Assembly (NCBI GenBank): GCA_041402045.1
Contig: JAWKSZ010000053.1
Coordinates: 1 to 57,449 of the forward strand
From: JAGQRJ01 sp041402045
GTDB taxonomy: Bacteria; Planctomycetota; J058
Direction: 5' to 3'
DNA: 57,449 bases
This document shows, one piece after another, positions 18,469 to 28,530 of this stretch (positions within the stretch are counted from its first letter, which is position 1; every line of letters starts with the position of its first letter). The notes beneath the pieces are model-generated. The model had not been told where the DNA came from. It ran no database searches and saw only the letters and a list, made by a program, of their open reading frames with translations. The position numbers and the translations under genes are program-made.

Positions 18469-19260
18469 ATGACCCTGCGCCTGATCGATCCCCGTGAGAC
18501 CCCGCTCAGCGAGCTGAGCTACCTGAACGCCGCTGGCCGCGGCCGGGTGGAGCGCGTGCGCCTGCCCCTCACGACGCTGCGCGTCGAGGCCCTGCCCCCG
18601 GGGGTCGAGGCGATCCTCGTGGCCTCGGACCTCCAGGGCCGCGCGCTCCCCGACGGCGCCGAGCTCCTGGGCCTGGCCCTGGCCCGGCACTGCCTCGAGC
18701 TGAGCTCCTGCGGCGTGCTCCCCGACCCCGAGCGGGTGGGGGTGATCCTCGCCGGCGACCTCTACGCCGAGCTCGGCAAGCGCGGCGGGCTGGGCGACGT
18801 GCGCGGGGTGTGGGAGGCCTTCGCGCCCTTCCGCTGGGTCACCGGCGTCGCCGGCAACCACGACGCCTTCAGCGAGGACCCCCGCGACCGCGCGGGGATC
18901 GGGCGCTTCCGTCGCCGCGGGCACCGCGTGCTCGACGGCGACCAGGTCCAGCTCGACGGCCTCGTGCTCGGCGGCGTGAGCGGGATCGTGGGCAACCCTC
19001 GGAAGCCCAACCGCCGCTCCCTGGACGCCTTCGCCGAGGAGCTCGAGCTCGCGAGCCTCGACGCCCACGCCCTCGTGCTCCACGAAGGCCCCGAGGTCGA
19101 CGGCCGCACCGGCAACCCCGACCTGACCGCCCTCGTCCGCGCGCACGCCCCGCCCCTCGTGATCTGCGGGCACCGCCACTGGCCGTCCCCGCTCGCCGAG
19201 CTCCCCTGCGGCCGCCAGGTGCTCAACGTCGACGCCCGCGCCGTGGTCCTGACGGCGTAG
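18469..19260 (+). CDS. Calcineurin-like metallophosphoesterase
   Basis: 263 residues. Metal-binding motifs of the family appear in order: SDLQG (usually D-x-H; here the His is replaced by Gln), LAGDLY, AGNHD, LHEGP and CGHRHWP. The loss of the first His may change metal binding, but the GNHD and GHxH motifs are intact. Likely a soluble phosphodiesterase or phosphatase of unknown substrate. ATG 18469 gives a start about 60 residues before the first motif. An upstream ATG at 18458 is out of frame. It lies 71 bp after the His-rich protein gene and may share its transcript. Confidence 0.8.
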   Translation: MTLRLIDPRETPLSELSYLNAAGRGRVERVRLPLTTLRVEALPPGVEAILVASDLQGRALPDGAELLGLALARHCLELSSCGVLPDPERVGVILAGDLYAELGKRGGLGDVRGVWEAFAPFRWVTGVAGNHDAFSEDPRDRAGIGRFRRRGHRVLDGDQVQLDGLVLGGVSGIVGNPRKPNRRSLDAFAEELELASLDAHALVLHEGPEVDGRTGNPDLTALVRAHAPPLVICGHRHWPSPLAELPCGRQVLNVDARAVVLTA

Positions 19261-19294
19261 GGACGCGCGCGACCGGGAGCAGCGAGCTGCTCCC

Positions 19295-19720
19295 CTACAG
19301 CTGGGGCGAGCGCAGGGGGCCGGCCTGGACGACGGCGTAGAGCAGGTCGTCGCTGGTCAGGATCCCGGCGAGCTGGCCCTGGTCGTCGAGGGCGGGGAGC
19401 GCGTTGAAGTGGTTCTCGAGCATGAGCCGGGCGGCGTCGGCGAGGGGGGCCTTGGCCGAGATCGTGATCGGGTCCCGGGTCATGACCTGGGCCAGGGTCG
19501 TGCCGTAAATGTCCAGCCGGTGCTCGGGGTTGGTGAGGGTGGCCCGGGCCACGTCGCGGTTGCTGAGGATCCCGCACAGCTTGCCGTCGGCGTCGGTCAC
19601 GAGCACGTGGCGCACGCGCTCGTTGGCCATGGTCTCGAGCGCGCTGACCAGGGGCTCCGTGGCCGGCGTGGTCAGGACCTCGCGGGTCATGAGCGATTCG
19701 ACGGTTCGTTGCCAGGGCAT
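19295..19720 (-). CDS. Two-CBS-domain protein
   Basis: 141 residues made almost entirely of a pair of CBS motifs (MTREVLTTPATEPL...HVLVTDADGKLCGILSNRDVA and MTRDPITISAKAPL...ALPALDDQGQLAGILTSDDL). Such pairs bind adenine nucleotides and usually act as energy or redox sensors. It lies 19 bp downstream of a second CBS gene on the same strand, so they form an operon starting at the sigma-54 promoter at 20250-20264. Companion universal stress proteins lie across the histidine kinase. A partner protein is not encoded in the same polypeptide. Confidence 0.9.
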   Translation of the reverse strand: MPWQRTVESLMTREVLTTPATEPLVSALETMANERVRHVLVTDADGKLCGILSNRDVARATLTNPEHRLDIYGTTLAQVMTRDPITISAKAPLADAARLMLENHFNALPALDDQGQLAGILTSDDLLYAVVQAGPLRSPQL

Positions 19721-19739
19721 GCGGGACCTCTCCTTCGGG

Positions 19740-20207
19740 TTAGGTCGCGTCGTTGGTGCGGGTGACCTCGCCCGCCTTGAAGCGACCGCTCTTGCGCAGG
19801 TCGTCGATACACGCGACCGCGCGCACGACGTCGGTCGTGCTGAGCACGCCCACGAGGCGCCCTCCGTCGACCACGAGCAGCTGGTGGGTGCGCGCGCGGA
19901 CCATGCGCTCGCAGGCCTCGGTCAGGGCCAGCGTCGGCTCGACGGCGACCGGCACCTGCTGCACCGCGGTCGCGATCCCCTGCTGCGCGACGCGGGCGCA
20001 GTCCTGGCCCGCGGCGCTGTAGGCGCGCAGGAGGTCGCTGGTCGAGACCACGGTCAGCGGCGAGTCGTCGGCGCCGATCACCGGGGCGCAGGTCAGGCGC
20101 TTGTTGAGCAGCGCGGCAGAGGCGTCGGCCAGGGTCGCGTCGGGACGCAGCGACACGGGGTTCGCGGTCATGACGTCGGCGACGGTCAGGTCGGATACGG
20201 ACAGCAC
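19740..20207 (-). CDS. Two-CBS-domain protein
   Basis: 155 residues with two CBS repeats (VADVMTANPVSLRPDATLAD with VVSTSDLLRAY; VPVAVEPTLALTEAC with GVLSTTDVVRAV). First gene of the CBS pair. A sigma-54 promoter ends about 43 bp upstream of the start, so expression probably depends on the response regulator at 22629. Proteins of this type often accompany universal stress proteins in low-oxygen or energy-stress regulons. That role is inferred from context. Confidence 0.9.
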   Translation of the reverse strand: MLSVSDLTVADVMTANPVSLRPDATLADASAALLNKRLTCAPVIGADDSPLTVVSTSDLLRAYSAAGQDCARVAQQGIATAVQQVPVAVEPTLALTEACERMVRARTHQLLVVDGGRLVGVLSTTDVVRAVACIDDLRKSGRFKAGEVTRTNDAT

Positions 20208-20249
20208 AGGAGCCTCCCAGCGGCTACGAGTCGGGTCCGGGCCTCGTCA

Positions 20250-20264
20250 GCAACCGACGTGCCC
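20250..20264 (-). promoter_or_regulatory. Likely sigma-54 promoter for the CBS operon
   Basis: Read on the minus strand the sequence is GGGCACGTCGGTTGC, matching TGGCACG-N4-TTGC at every fixed position except the first. The -12 GC is about 43 bp before the CBS start codon at 20207. It is the best sigma-54 site in the window. Confidence 0.8.
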
Positions 20265-20336
20265 CGCTCAACCGCTGAACCATGCAGGTCTTGGAGCTTC
20301 GACGGTCTCGGGGCTGGGACACCCGCCGGCTGGCTG

Positions 20337-21677
20337 TCACGCCGACGTGAATGGGAGCCAGACCCGGAAGGTGGTGCCCTGCCCTTCCTGCGAGTCTACC
20401 TCCAGGGCGCCGTCGTGCGCGCGAATCAATCCATAGCAGATCGCCAGCCCCAGGCCGTTGCCCTTCACGCCCTTGGTGGTGAAGAACGGCTCGAACACCC
20501 GCAGCCGCGTCGCCTCGTCCATGCCGGCGCCGGTGTCGGTGACCTCGATCAGGCTCCCCGCGCCCCGGGGGCGGGTCTGGCGCCGGCTGCGCACGGTCAG
20601 GGTGCCGCCCCGGGGCATGGCCTGGATCGCGTTCAGGATCAGGTTCAGGAACACCTGCTCCAGCTCGCCCGCGTTGGCCTCGGCCACCGGGGCGGGCTCG
20701 AGCTCGCGGACCACCTCGACCCCGGCGCGGGTGGCCTTGGTCTCGAGGAACGCCAGCGCCCGCGACAGGGGCTCGGCCATGTCCAACGCGCTGCGCGGCG
20801 CGTGGGTGGGCCGGCAGTAGTCGAGGAGCCCGCGGGTCAGGGTCGCGATCCGATCGCACTGGGCGACGATCTTCTCCAGGTCGCTGCGCACCTTCTCCGA
20901 GAGGTCCTCGGGGCCGCTGAGCAGCAGGCGCACCTTGGCGCTGACCACGCCGATCGGGTTGTTGATCTCGTGGGCCACGTTGCCCGCCAGCTCGCCCATG
21001 GCGGCGAGCTTGGCGGCCTGGGTCAGCTGCCGCTCCAGGCGGCGCTCCTGGGTCAGGTCGTGGAGCGTGCCCATGAACAGGCGCTCGCCGGTGCGGCGGA
21101 TCTCGCTCACCGCCAGGCGCACCGGGATCAACGCGCCGTCACGGCGCAGCGCGTCGACGGTGCGCCCGATCCCAATGATCTTGGCCTGGCCGGTCTCCAG
21201 GTAGCGGCGCACGTAGCCGTCGTGCTGCGTCGCGTGGGGCTCGGGCATGAGGTCCTCGACCCGGCGCCCGATCAGCTCGCTCGTCCGGTAGCCGAACAGC
21301 CGCTCCGCCGCGGCGTTGGCGCTGAGCACGGTCCCCCCCACGTCCATGGTCAGGATCGCGTCCACCGCGTCCTCGATCATGGCCCGGGCCTCGGCCTCGA
21401 CCTCCTGCATGCGCTGCATGACCCGGCGGCGGGTGGCGATCTCCTCGACCAGGGCTCGGTTGGTGCGCGCGAACTGCTCGGCCTGGGGGTCCTTGGCCGG
21501 GGCGAGCTGGCGCTCGAGCCAGCGGTGGGTCCACCAGGCGACGAGGGTGCCCGCCACGAAGAACCCAGCCAGGGCCGCCGGGCCCGCGCCGCTGAGGGTC
21601 AGGGCCAGGGCGCCCGGGAGCACGATCGCCGGCCACAGGATCGGGCTGACGCGGGGCAGCGCGCGTTCGACGGTCAC
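20337..21677 (-). CDS. PAS-domain sensor histidine kinase (NtrB-like)
   Basis: 446 residues from GTG 21677; the open frame runs further upstream but would overlap the divergent stress-protein promoter. Residues 12-49 hold two hydrophobic segments, then a PAS domain at ~98-208 (IEDAVDAILTMD, NAAAERLFGY, GALIPVRLAVSEI). The dimerisation helix has the phospho-acceptor His236 in NVAHEINNP. The ATPase domain shows the N box (NLILNAIQAMP), G1 (DTGAGMD), F box (FEPFFTTK) and G2 (GNGLGLAI). Likely partner is the sigma-54 response regulator at 22629, on the other side of a divergently read stress-protein gene. The PAS domain could bind a redox cofactor or ligand; the signal is unknown. Confidence 0.9.
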   Translation of the reverse strand: MTVERALPRVSPILWPAIVLPGALALTLSGAGPAALAGFFVAGTLVAWWTHRWLERQLAPAKDPQAEQFARTNRALVEEIATRRRVMQRMQEVEAEARAMIEDAVDAILTMDVGGTVLSANAAAERLFGYRTSELIGRRVEDLMPEPHATQHDGYVRRYLETGQAKIIGIGRTVDALRRDGALIPVRLAVSEIRRTGERLFMGTLHDLTQERRLERQLTQAAKLAAMGELAGNVAHEINNPIGVVSAKVRLLLSGPEDLSEKVRSDLEKIVAQCDRIATLTRGLLDYCRPTHAPRSALDMAEPLSRALAFLETKATRAGVEVVRELEPAPVAEANAGELEQVFLNLILNAIQAMPRGGTLTVRSRRQTRPRGAGSLIEVTDTGAGMDEATRLRVFEPFFTTKGVKGNGLGLAICYGLIRAHDGALEVDSQEGQGTTFRVWLPFTSA

Positions 21678-21717
21678 AGCAGCGCGACGTCCTTCCTCGT
21701 GAGCGAACGACTTGGGG

Positions 21718-21732
21718 CGGCCCCGGGGTTGC
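21718..21732 (+). promoter_or_regulatory. Likely sigma-54 promoter for the stress-protein gene
   Basis: CGGCCCCGGGGTTGC has the GG-N10-GC spacing and the TTGC(TT) -12 element, and differs from the consensus at three -24 positions. It ends 36 bp before the ATG at 21769. Weaker than the site at 20250 but similarly placed. Confidence 0.55.
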
Positions 21733-21768
21733 TTGGTCCCCCCGTGGCCCATGGGCCAGGAGCAGAGC

Positions 21769-22563
21769 ATGAACCTCGAGCGGATTCTAGTCGGCTGCTG
21801 CCTGAGCAAGGATCAGGAGGCGGTGTGGCAGGCTGCGCTGGACCTCGCGCGGGTCCACGGCAGCCGCCTGCTTCCGCTGCACGTGATCTCGGGGGAGGGC
21901 CTGCTCACGAGCAGCGGCGACGCCGAGGCCTACGCCCAGGGCTGGCTGGAGCAGCTCGCCGCCCGCGCCCGCGAGGCCGGGGTCGAGGTCGACACGCCGC
22001 GGGTGCTGCGCGGCGCGCGGCCGGCGGGAATCCTGCTCGAGCAGGCCAAGGCCTGGGGCGCGTCCTGGGTCGTGATCGGCGCCGCCGAGCGCGGCGGCTG
22101 GGAGCGGCTGCTCGGGACCTGCGCCGAGGCGCTGTGCCGGGAGAGCGCGGTGCCGGTGCTCGTGGTCCCCGAGCGCGGCCCGAGCTGGACCCGGGTGCTC
22201 TGCGCGGTGGACGGGAGCGAGCCCGCCCGCGCCGCGCTCACTGTGGCCATGGATCTGGCGCGCTCCTACAGCGCGCCCTTGAGCCTGCTCTACGTGGAGG
22301 TCGACGGGGAGGCCCAGCGCCAGGCCGCGGACGAGGTCATGCGTTCGCTGGGACTGCACGAGGTCGAGGTCGACGTGCTCAGCCGCAGGGGCGCCTCGGT
22401 GCCCGAGGTGATCGTGGCCGCGCAGCAGGAGACGGGCGCCGACGTGCTGGTCCTGGGCACCGCCGGGCGGACCGGGCTCGGGCGGATCCTGCGCCCCAAC
22501 ACCGCCGAGGCCCTGCTCCGCAAGCTCCCCTGCGCGCTCCTGGTCGCGCCCGCGACGGCGTGA
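21769..22563 (+). CDS. Tandem universal stress protein (UspA family)
   Basis: 264 residues, two Usp domains (1-~135 and ~140-264). The ATG at 21769 has AGGAGC upstream. The nucleotide-binding glycine motif is altered in both halves (IGAAERGGWERLLGTCAEAL and LGTAGRTGLGRILRPNTAEA), where ATP-binding members have G-x2-G-x9-G-S/T. Adenine-nucleotide binding is therefore uncertain. Likely a cytoplasmic stress or energy-state protein. It sits between the histidine kinase (divergent) and its probable response regulator 65 bp downstream, behind a candidate sigma-54 promoter. Confidence 0.88.
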   Translation: MNLERILVGCCLSKDQEAVWQAALDLARVHGSRLLPLHVISGEGLLTSSGDAEAYAQGWLEQLAARAREAGVEVDTPRVLRGARPAGILLEQAKAWGASWVVIGAAERGGWERLLGTCAEALCRESAVPVLVVPERGPSWTRVLCAVDGSEPARAALTVAMDLARSYSAPLSLLYVEVDGEAQRQAADEVMRSLGLHEVEVDVLSRRGASVPEVIVAAQQETGADVLVLGTAGRTGLGRILRPNTAEALLRKLPCALLVAPATA

Positions 22564-22628
22564 GCGGGCTCTCGACACGCCTGGACCCCCTGGGGCCGGC
22601 ATGCGATACCCTTGGCCCAGGAGGTGCC

Positions 22629-24038
<1,410 letters not shown>

Positions 24039-24057
24039 GGGGCCCCCGGGAGGCCTC

Positions 24058-24936
24058 ATGTTCAAGCGGATCCTCGTCCCCACCGACGGCTCGGCCCTCG
24101 CCAGCGCGATCCTGGGACCCCTGACCCCGCTCATGCACCAGGAGAGCCCGACGCTGGTGCTCCTGCGGGTGCTCGAGCCCGAGCACTACGACGGCCCCAC
24201 CGAGCGCGAGGAGCAGCTCGCCGCGGCCCGGGAGCGCATGGGGCGCCTGCGCGGGCTGCTCGAGGCCGAGGGCGCGACCGCTGAGGTCGTGGTCGAGTTC
24301 GGCGACCCGGCCTCGCGGATCCTCGACCACGCCAAGGAGGTCGACCTCGTCGCCATGAGCACCCACGGGCGCTCGGGGATCTCGCGCTGGTTCCACGGCA
24401 GCGTGACCGAGACCGTGCTCCGCGACGTCGAGACCCCGGTCCTCGTCTCGAACCCGGCGGGCCTCGGGCCCCACGCCCGCTTCCGGCACCTGCTGCTCAC
24501 CGTGCCCGCCGAGGCCAGCGCCGCGCGCCGGGTCGGGGAGTTCACCGCCCGGCTCGCGGTCCAGCAGGGGGCCAAGGTGACGTTGCTGCGGATCGGGAGC
24601 TGGGAGGGCAACTGGGCCCTCGACGCCAGCCCCGCGGGCGCGAACCCCGACGCCCTCCCGCTCCTGCCCTCGGCCGTCGACCTCCAGGAGCAGGCCAAGC
24701 CCGCCCTCGCGCCGCTCAAGGCGCAGAAGGTCGCGGCCACGGTGCGCGTGGGCTGGGGCAAGCCGGCGGAGGGGATCCTGGGCCTGGCCAAGGAGCTCGG
24801 CTGCGACCTGCTCGTGCTCGGGACCCACGGCTACCACGGCGTCGAGCGCCTGATGTACGGCTCGGTGAGCGAGGACGTGGTGCGCCACGCGACCTGCCCC
24901 GCGCTGGTCGTGCACCTCCGTCCCGACGACGCTTGA
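24058..24936 (+). CDS. Tandem universal stress protein with intact ATP motifs
   Basis: 292 residues, two Usp domains. Unlike the protein at 21769, both nucleotide motifs are canonical (STHGRSGISRWFHGSVTE and GTHGYHGVERLMYGSVSE, G-x2-G-x9-G-S), so ATP binding is likely. ATG after GGAGGCC. Probably cotranscribed with the response regulator. A small membrane-protein gene overlaps its stop codon (TTGA). Confidence 0.92.
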   Translation: MFKRILVPTDGSALASAILGPLTPLMHQESPTLVLLRVLEPEHYDGPTEREEQLAAARERMGRLRGLLEAEGATAEVVVEFGDPASRILDHAKEVDLVAMSTHGRSGISRWFHGSVTETVLRDVETPVLVSNPAGLGPHARFRHLLLTVPAEASAARRVGEFTARLAVQQGAKVTLLRIGSWEGNWALDASPAGANPDALPLLPSAVDLQEQAKPALAPLKAQKVAATVRVGWGKPAEGILGLAKELGCDLLVLGTHGYHGVERLMYGSVSEDVVRHATCPALVVHLRPDDA

Positions 24937-25404
24937 GGGCGCGCGAGCGCTTCGGTCACCCGCCGCGCTTCAGTGACGACCCGGCGGGCTGGATCCTGCG
25001 CGGGCTCTTGCTCGCGAGCTGCCTCGCCGCGGCCTTCGTGCTCCTGGGCTGGGTCGCGACGACCTGCGTGCTGGTGATCGACCTGGCCGCGTTCGGCCAC
25101 GCGCGCGCGATCGTGGTCCAGCCCTGGCTCGTGCTCAGCGTGGGTGGGGCGTCAGGGTCCTCGCCTTCTGCTGCCGCGGGCTGTGGCTCGAGCGTGCCCC
25201 CGCGAGCCCGCGGGTCGAAGGCGGGATCGCGCGAGCCTGTTCGTGCCCCGCGGCGGGATCGCGCTCCCCTGGCAGACCGCCTGGGGCGACGCCGACCAGC
25301 CCGTCGACGGCGGCTGGCTGCTCCTGGGGCTGGGCCTGACGCTGGCCGCGCTCATGGGGTTGCTCGGCTTCGCCTCGCGTCGGGCGCAGCGCCCGCGGGG
25401 GTGA
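24933..25404 (+). CDS. Small membrane protein, two segments, frameshifted
   Basis: A TTG start overlaps the stop of the stress-protein gene. The first frame gives a membrane segment (WILRGLLLASCLAAAFVLLGWVA, ~20-42) and a second hydrophobic stretch up to ~25140. Sensible sequence then moves to another frame (VRVLAFCCRGLWLERAP, 25150-25230). It moves again to a third (FVPRGGIALPWQTAWGD and a last segment GGWLLLGLGLTLAALMGLLG) ending at 25404. About 155 residues when joined. At least two indels are needed. Unknown function; its position suggests the stress operon. Confidence 0.6.
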
Positions 25405-25440
25405 GCGCGGCCCGCGAGTCCGGGCCGCTGGCGACGTGAG

Positions 25441-25781
25441 GGTCGACCTCGGGCGCGGGGGTCCCCGGACACCCGCGCCGGCGTTCGACCTCGGCGTCGG
25501 AGGTCCGTGGGTCACCCGCGCTGGGGTTCGACCTCGGCGTCGGAAGTCCCAGGACGTGCGACGCGGCGTTGGACCTCGACGTCGGAGGTCCCAGGACATG
25601 CGACGCGGCGTTCGACCTCGGGCTCGGAGGTCCGTGGGACGTGCGACGCGGCGTTCGACCTCGGGCTCGGAGGTCCGTGGGACGTGCGACGCGGCGTTCG
25701 ACCTCGAGGCTCGGAGGTCCCTGGACGTGCGAGCCGACGTTCGACCTCGGACTGACCCGTCCCCAGGACCTGCGACGCGCC
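25441..25781. repeat. Tandem array, eight units of 42-43 bp, each with a hairpin
   Basis: Units begin at 25441, 25483, 25526, 25568, 25610, 25653, 25696 and 25739. The core is GTTCGACCTCGGGCTCGGAG followed by GTCCGTGGGACGTGCGACGC. Within most units GACCTC and GAGGTC form a 6-bp stem with a 7-nt loop. The units differ by substitutions spread over the whole length, so the array is not a fresh slippage product. It lies in a non-coding gap (25405-25995). Long open frames cross it on both strands only because the unit lacks stops. No gene is visible in the rest of the gap. Confidence 0.85.
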
Positions 25782-25995
25782 ATTCGCTCGCGCCGGGGCG
25801 GGCAGCGGGGTCTCCGCACGCGCCGCTGACCCGGCCCTGCGTCCGTCCTCGCGAAGATTTCTTTTCCTTCCGCCCCGCGTCCAACCTCCGGGTGCACCGT
25901 CGGCTACGTCCCGCGACGAAGTGAATAGGCGTCCGCCGCGAACTCCTGGGAACCTTCCGGCGGCGGCGCCCGTCAAAGCCTTGAGGAGAGGGGCC

Positions 25996-27050
25996 ATGCC
26001 TACCCCGAGCGCGTTCACCAAGCTCTACCGCTTCACCCCAGCCGCGCGGCGTTCACGCTGGAGGGCATGCAGCGCGCGCTCGCCGAGGAGGGCCTCGGCC
26101 TGGACGCGCTGCGCGACCACCTGCGCCGGACCCAGGCGCTGGCCCGGGAGGCGCAGGCCCTCGAGGCGCGCTGGAAGGGTCCCCGGGGGGACGTGATCTA
26201 CGGCCCCGAGGCGCGGCGCCTGGACGCCGAGCTCGACCGCGTGCTCGGCGCCCTGGACGCGAGCCTCCAGCTCACGCTGCGCGCCTTCGGGCCGGGCTCT
26301 CCCCGGGGCGACGCCGCCGTCGACGCCCGCGAGTGCCTGTTCCCCCATGGGGTGGCCCACGTGATCCGCCTGCCCTACGTCGAGGCCGCGGAGCAGGTGC
26401 GGCGCCTCCTGGCCCAGGTCGACCAGGACCCCGAGCTGGCGAAGTCCTTGGGCGAGCTCGGCGTGGCCCCGCTGCTCGAGCGCCTGCGCGAGGTCCACGC
26501 GCGCTACGTCCAGGCGCTGCGGCGCCCGCCGCCGCTCCCCTTCGCGGAGGTCCAGCAGGCGCGCGAGGCGCTGCACGAGCGCTTCTGCGCCGTGGTTGCT
26601 CTGGTCGTGGGCCTGGGTGCGCTGTCGGAGCCCGGGAGCGCCGAGGCCCAGGCGCTCACCCGCGCGCGGCACGTCGTGGCGGAGCAGAACCGCGCGCTGG
26701 GGATCGCGCACCGCCGCCGTCGCCGCGGGGAGCGCGAGCACGAGGAGCGGGCTGTGGCCCACGCGGCGCCTGAGCCGCCAACGGAGGCGGACGTCGCTGC
26801 GCCCGGCGCGTCTCAGTCTCCTCGTGCCACGAGGGCAACGCTCCTCGGATTTCGCTCTGCCTATGCGCCGGCGAGGCGCGACCGGACGAGGGCTCGTTGG
26901 CCTGGGCACCGCCAGAGAGGACTCGGGGCGGCTGGGTCAGGTGCAAGGCGTCCCCCCGCGCCGTGGCAGGGCGAGGGTCGCCGCTTCGGCGCCCTCGAGG
27001 CAGGAGGGATCCCCGCGCTCGCCGTGAGCGTGCTCGCTCTAGCTCAGTAG
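25996..27050 (+). CDS. Helical hypothetical protein, one frameshift near the start
   Basis: GAGGAGAGGGGCC precedes ATG 25996 (MPTPSAFTKLYRFTP). An indel near 26044 moves the frame to FTLEGMQRALAEEGLGLDAL and onward. Residues to about 26740 are well ordered and strongly helical (LRRTQALAREAQALEARW, EAAEQVRRLLAQVDQDPELAKSLGELG). The last ~100 codons are Arg/Pro/Ala-rich and look non-coding, so the true stop may be near 26800 and missed through another indel. No family recognised. It converges with the lipoprotein gene, overlapping by 7 bp as annotated. Confidence 0.55.
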
Positions 27051-28462
27051 TTCTTGTTGAACTCGCGCATGAAGTCTTCGTGCGCGCGCATTTGGGTGTT
27101 GAACGCGCGGGCGTCGTTCTCGCGTTGGATCTGGGCGTTGATCGCGTCCATGGCCCGCCCGTGCTCGGCCTGGCTCTGGAGCATGTCCGCCCGGAAGGTG
27201 CTGGGGCCGGACGAGCGCACCTGCGCCGGGCGGGTGTAGCGCGCGACCTCGTCGATCAGCCGCGCGACGTCGGGGTGCAGGCTGGCCTTGTCCAACGCGT
27301 TGTATTCGCGCACCACGTCGTCGTCGCGCTTCGCGGCGGCGACCAGACACACGAACACCGCCCGAGCGTTGGGGTCGGGGTAGCGGTGGGTCAACGACAG
27401 GCCCGAGGCGCAGTAGTCGTAGAACCGGCCGCTCGAGGGCATGCCGAAGCTGTCTCGGTTGGGGAGCGCGTCCCAGGTGCGCTGAGCGAAGCGGGCCTGG
27501 AGCTGGACCGCCTCGCCGTGCAGGCGCTCGGCGTCCTTGGGGTCGTGGGGCTGGAGCAGCGTCGCGACCACGTGCAGGTCGGTGGCTGCGTACTCGAGCT
27601 TGCCCTCGGCCTCGAGCCGCTCGTAGCGCTCGACGTGCTCGCGCAGCCGGGACAGGTCCTCCAGGCTCATGCTGCGGGGGACGTCGCGCACCGCGCGGAA
27701 CTGCTCGAGCAGGCTCGGGTCGACGAGCTGCCGCCGCTCCACGATCCGCGGGGCCAAGGGGCCGCTGGGCACGGTCTTCGAGAGCTCGTTCCAGTAGTGG
27801 AAGCGCACGGGGATCGACTCGCCCGGGTCCGGCGCCGCGCAGTCGACGGTCTGTTCGGGGGTGAAGGTCAGCGTCCGCGACGGCGCGCCCGCGGCCTCGA
27901 TCGTGAGCACCAGGACCTCGCCTCGGCGCACCGCCTCGAAGGCCTGGGCGAACAGGTCGAAGCGCGCGACGCCCTCGTCGTCGGTGGTCGCAGTCTGGGT
28001 CGCCCCGTCGGACGAGCGCAGGGTGACCTCCACTCCGGGGGTCTCGGTCTGCGCCTGATACTCGAGCTCCTCCTCCTCGTCCCCCGGGGTGAACGCCGAC
28101 TCGATCAGGGCGTAGGAGCCGGTGAACAGGCCCAGGATCGCCTCGCAGGGGGCGACGAAGGGGTAGATCAGGACCAGGTAGACCCCGAACTCGAGGGTGT
28201 CCATGGGCCACAGGACGTCGACCAGGAACGACTCGGCCTCGAAGTCGCCCTCGTAGACCTCACGCCGCCGCTCCCGGCGCTGGAAGCTCTCGAGCACCCG
28301 CACCTCGAGCTCGCGCTTGGGCAGATACACGAGCTCGCGCGTGCTCCGGCTGCGCTCGCCCTCGTGCAGCACCTGGGCGCTCCTGGAGTGCGTGTAGTCG
28401 TAGGTCACGCACCCCTCGAGCAGGAACACCCCCGCCAGGGCGAGACATAGCGCGCGTCGCAT
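27044..28462 (-). CDS. Lipoprotein of unknown function
   Basis: 472 residues. Signal peptide with lipobox LLEGC and lipidated Cys18. A hydrophobic stretch around 90-125 (MDTLEFGVYLVLIYPFVAP) could touch the membrane. A beta-rich domain near 150-240 (VEVTLRSSDGATQTATTDDEGVARFDLF) looks like a carboxypeptidase-regulatory/Ig-type fold. The C-terminal half is helical and ends in a Gln/Asn-rich tail (AFNTQMRAHEDFMREFNKNY). The intact frame and good ATG suggest an expressed gene. No enzymatic motif is visible. Confidence 0.75.
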   Translation of the reverse strand: MRRALCLALAGVFLLEGCVTYDYTHSRSAQVLHEGERSRSTRELVYLPKRELEVRVLESFQRRERRREVYEGDFEAESFLVDVLWPMDTLEFGVYLVLIYPFVAPCEAILGLFTGSYALIESAFTPGDEEEELEYQAQTETPGVEVTLRSSDGATQTATTDDEGVARFDLFAQAFEAVRRGEVLVLTIEAAGAPSRTLTFTPEQTVDCAAPDPGESIPVRFHYWNELSKTVPSGPLAPRIVERRQLVDPSLLEQFRAVRDVPRSMSLEDLSRLREHVERYERLEAEGKLEYAATDLHVVATLLQPHDPKDAERLHGEAVQLQARFAQRTWDALPNRDSFGMPSSGRFYDYCASGLSLTHRYPDPNARAVFVCLVAAAKRDDDVVREYNALDKASLHPDVARLIDEVARYTRPAQVRSSGPSTFRADMLQSQAEHGRAMDAINAQIQRENDARAFNTQMRAHEDFMREFNKNY

Positions 28463-28530
28463 GAACCGCTCCCTCAGCCCCGGACTCTACGGGGTGCGCC
28501 TCACGCTGTGAACCGTGCCGGCGGCAAACG

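Noticed and set aside
22570..22628. Sigma-54 promoter before the response regulator
   Set aside because: The best candidate (TGGGGCCGGCATGC) has the GG-GC spacing one base short.
25441..25781. CRISPR array
   Set aside because: Units are contiguous and similar throughout, with no unique spacers and no cas genes.
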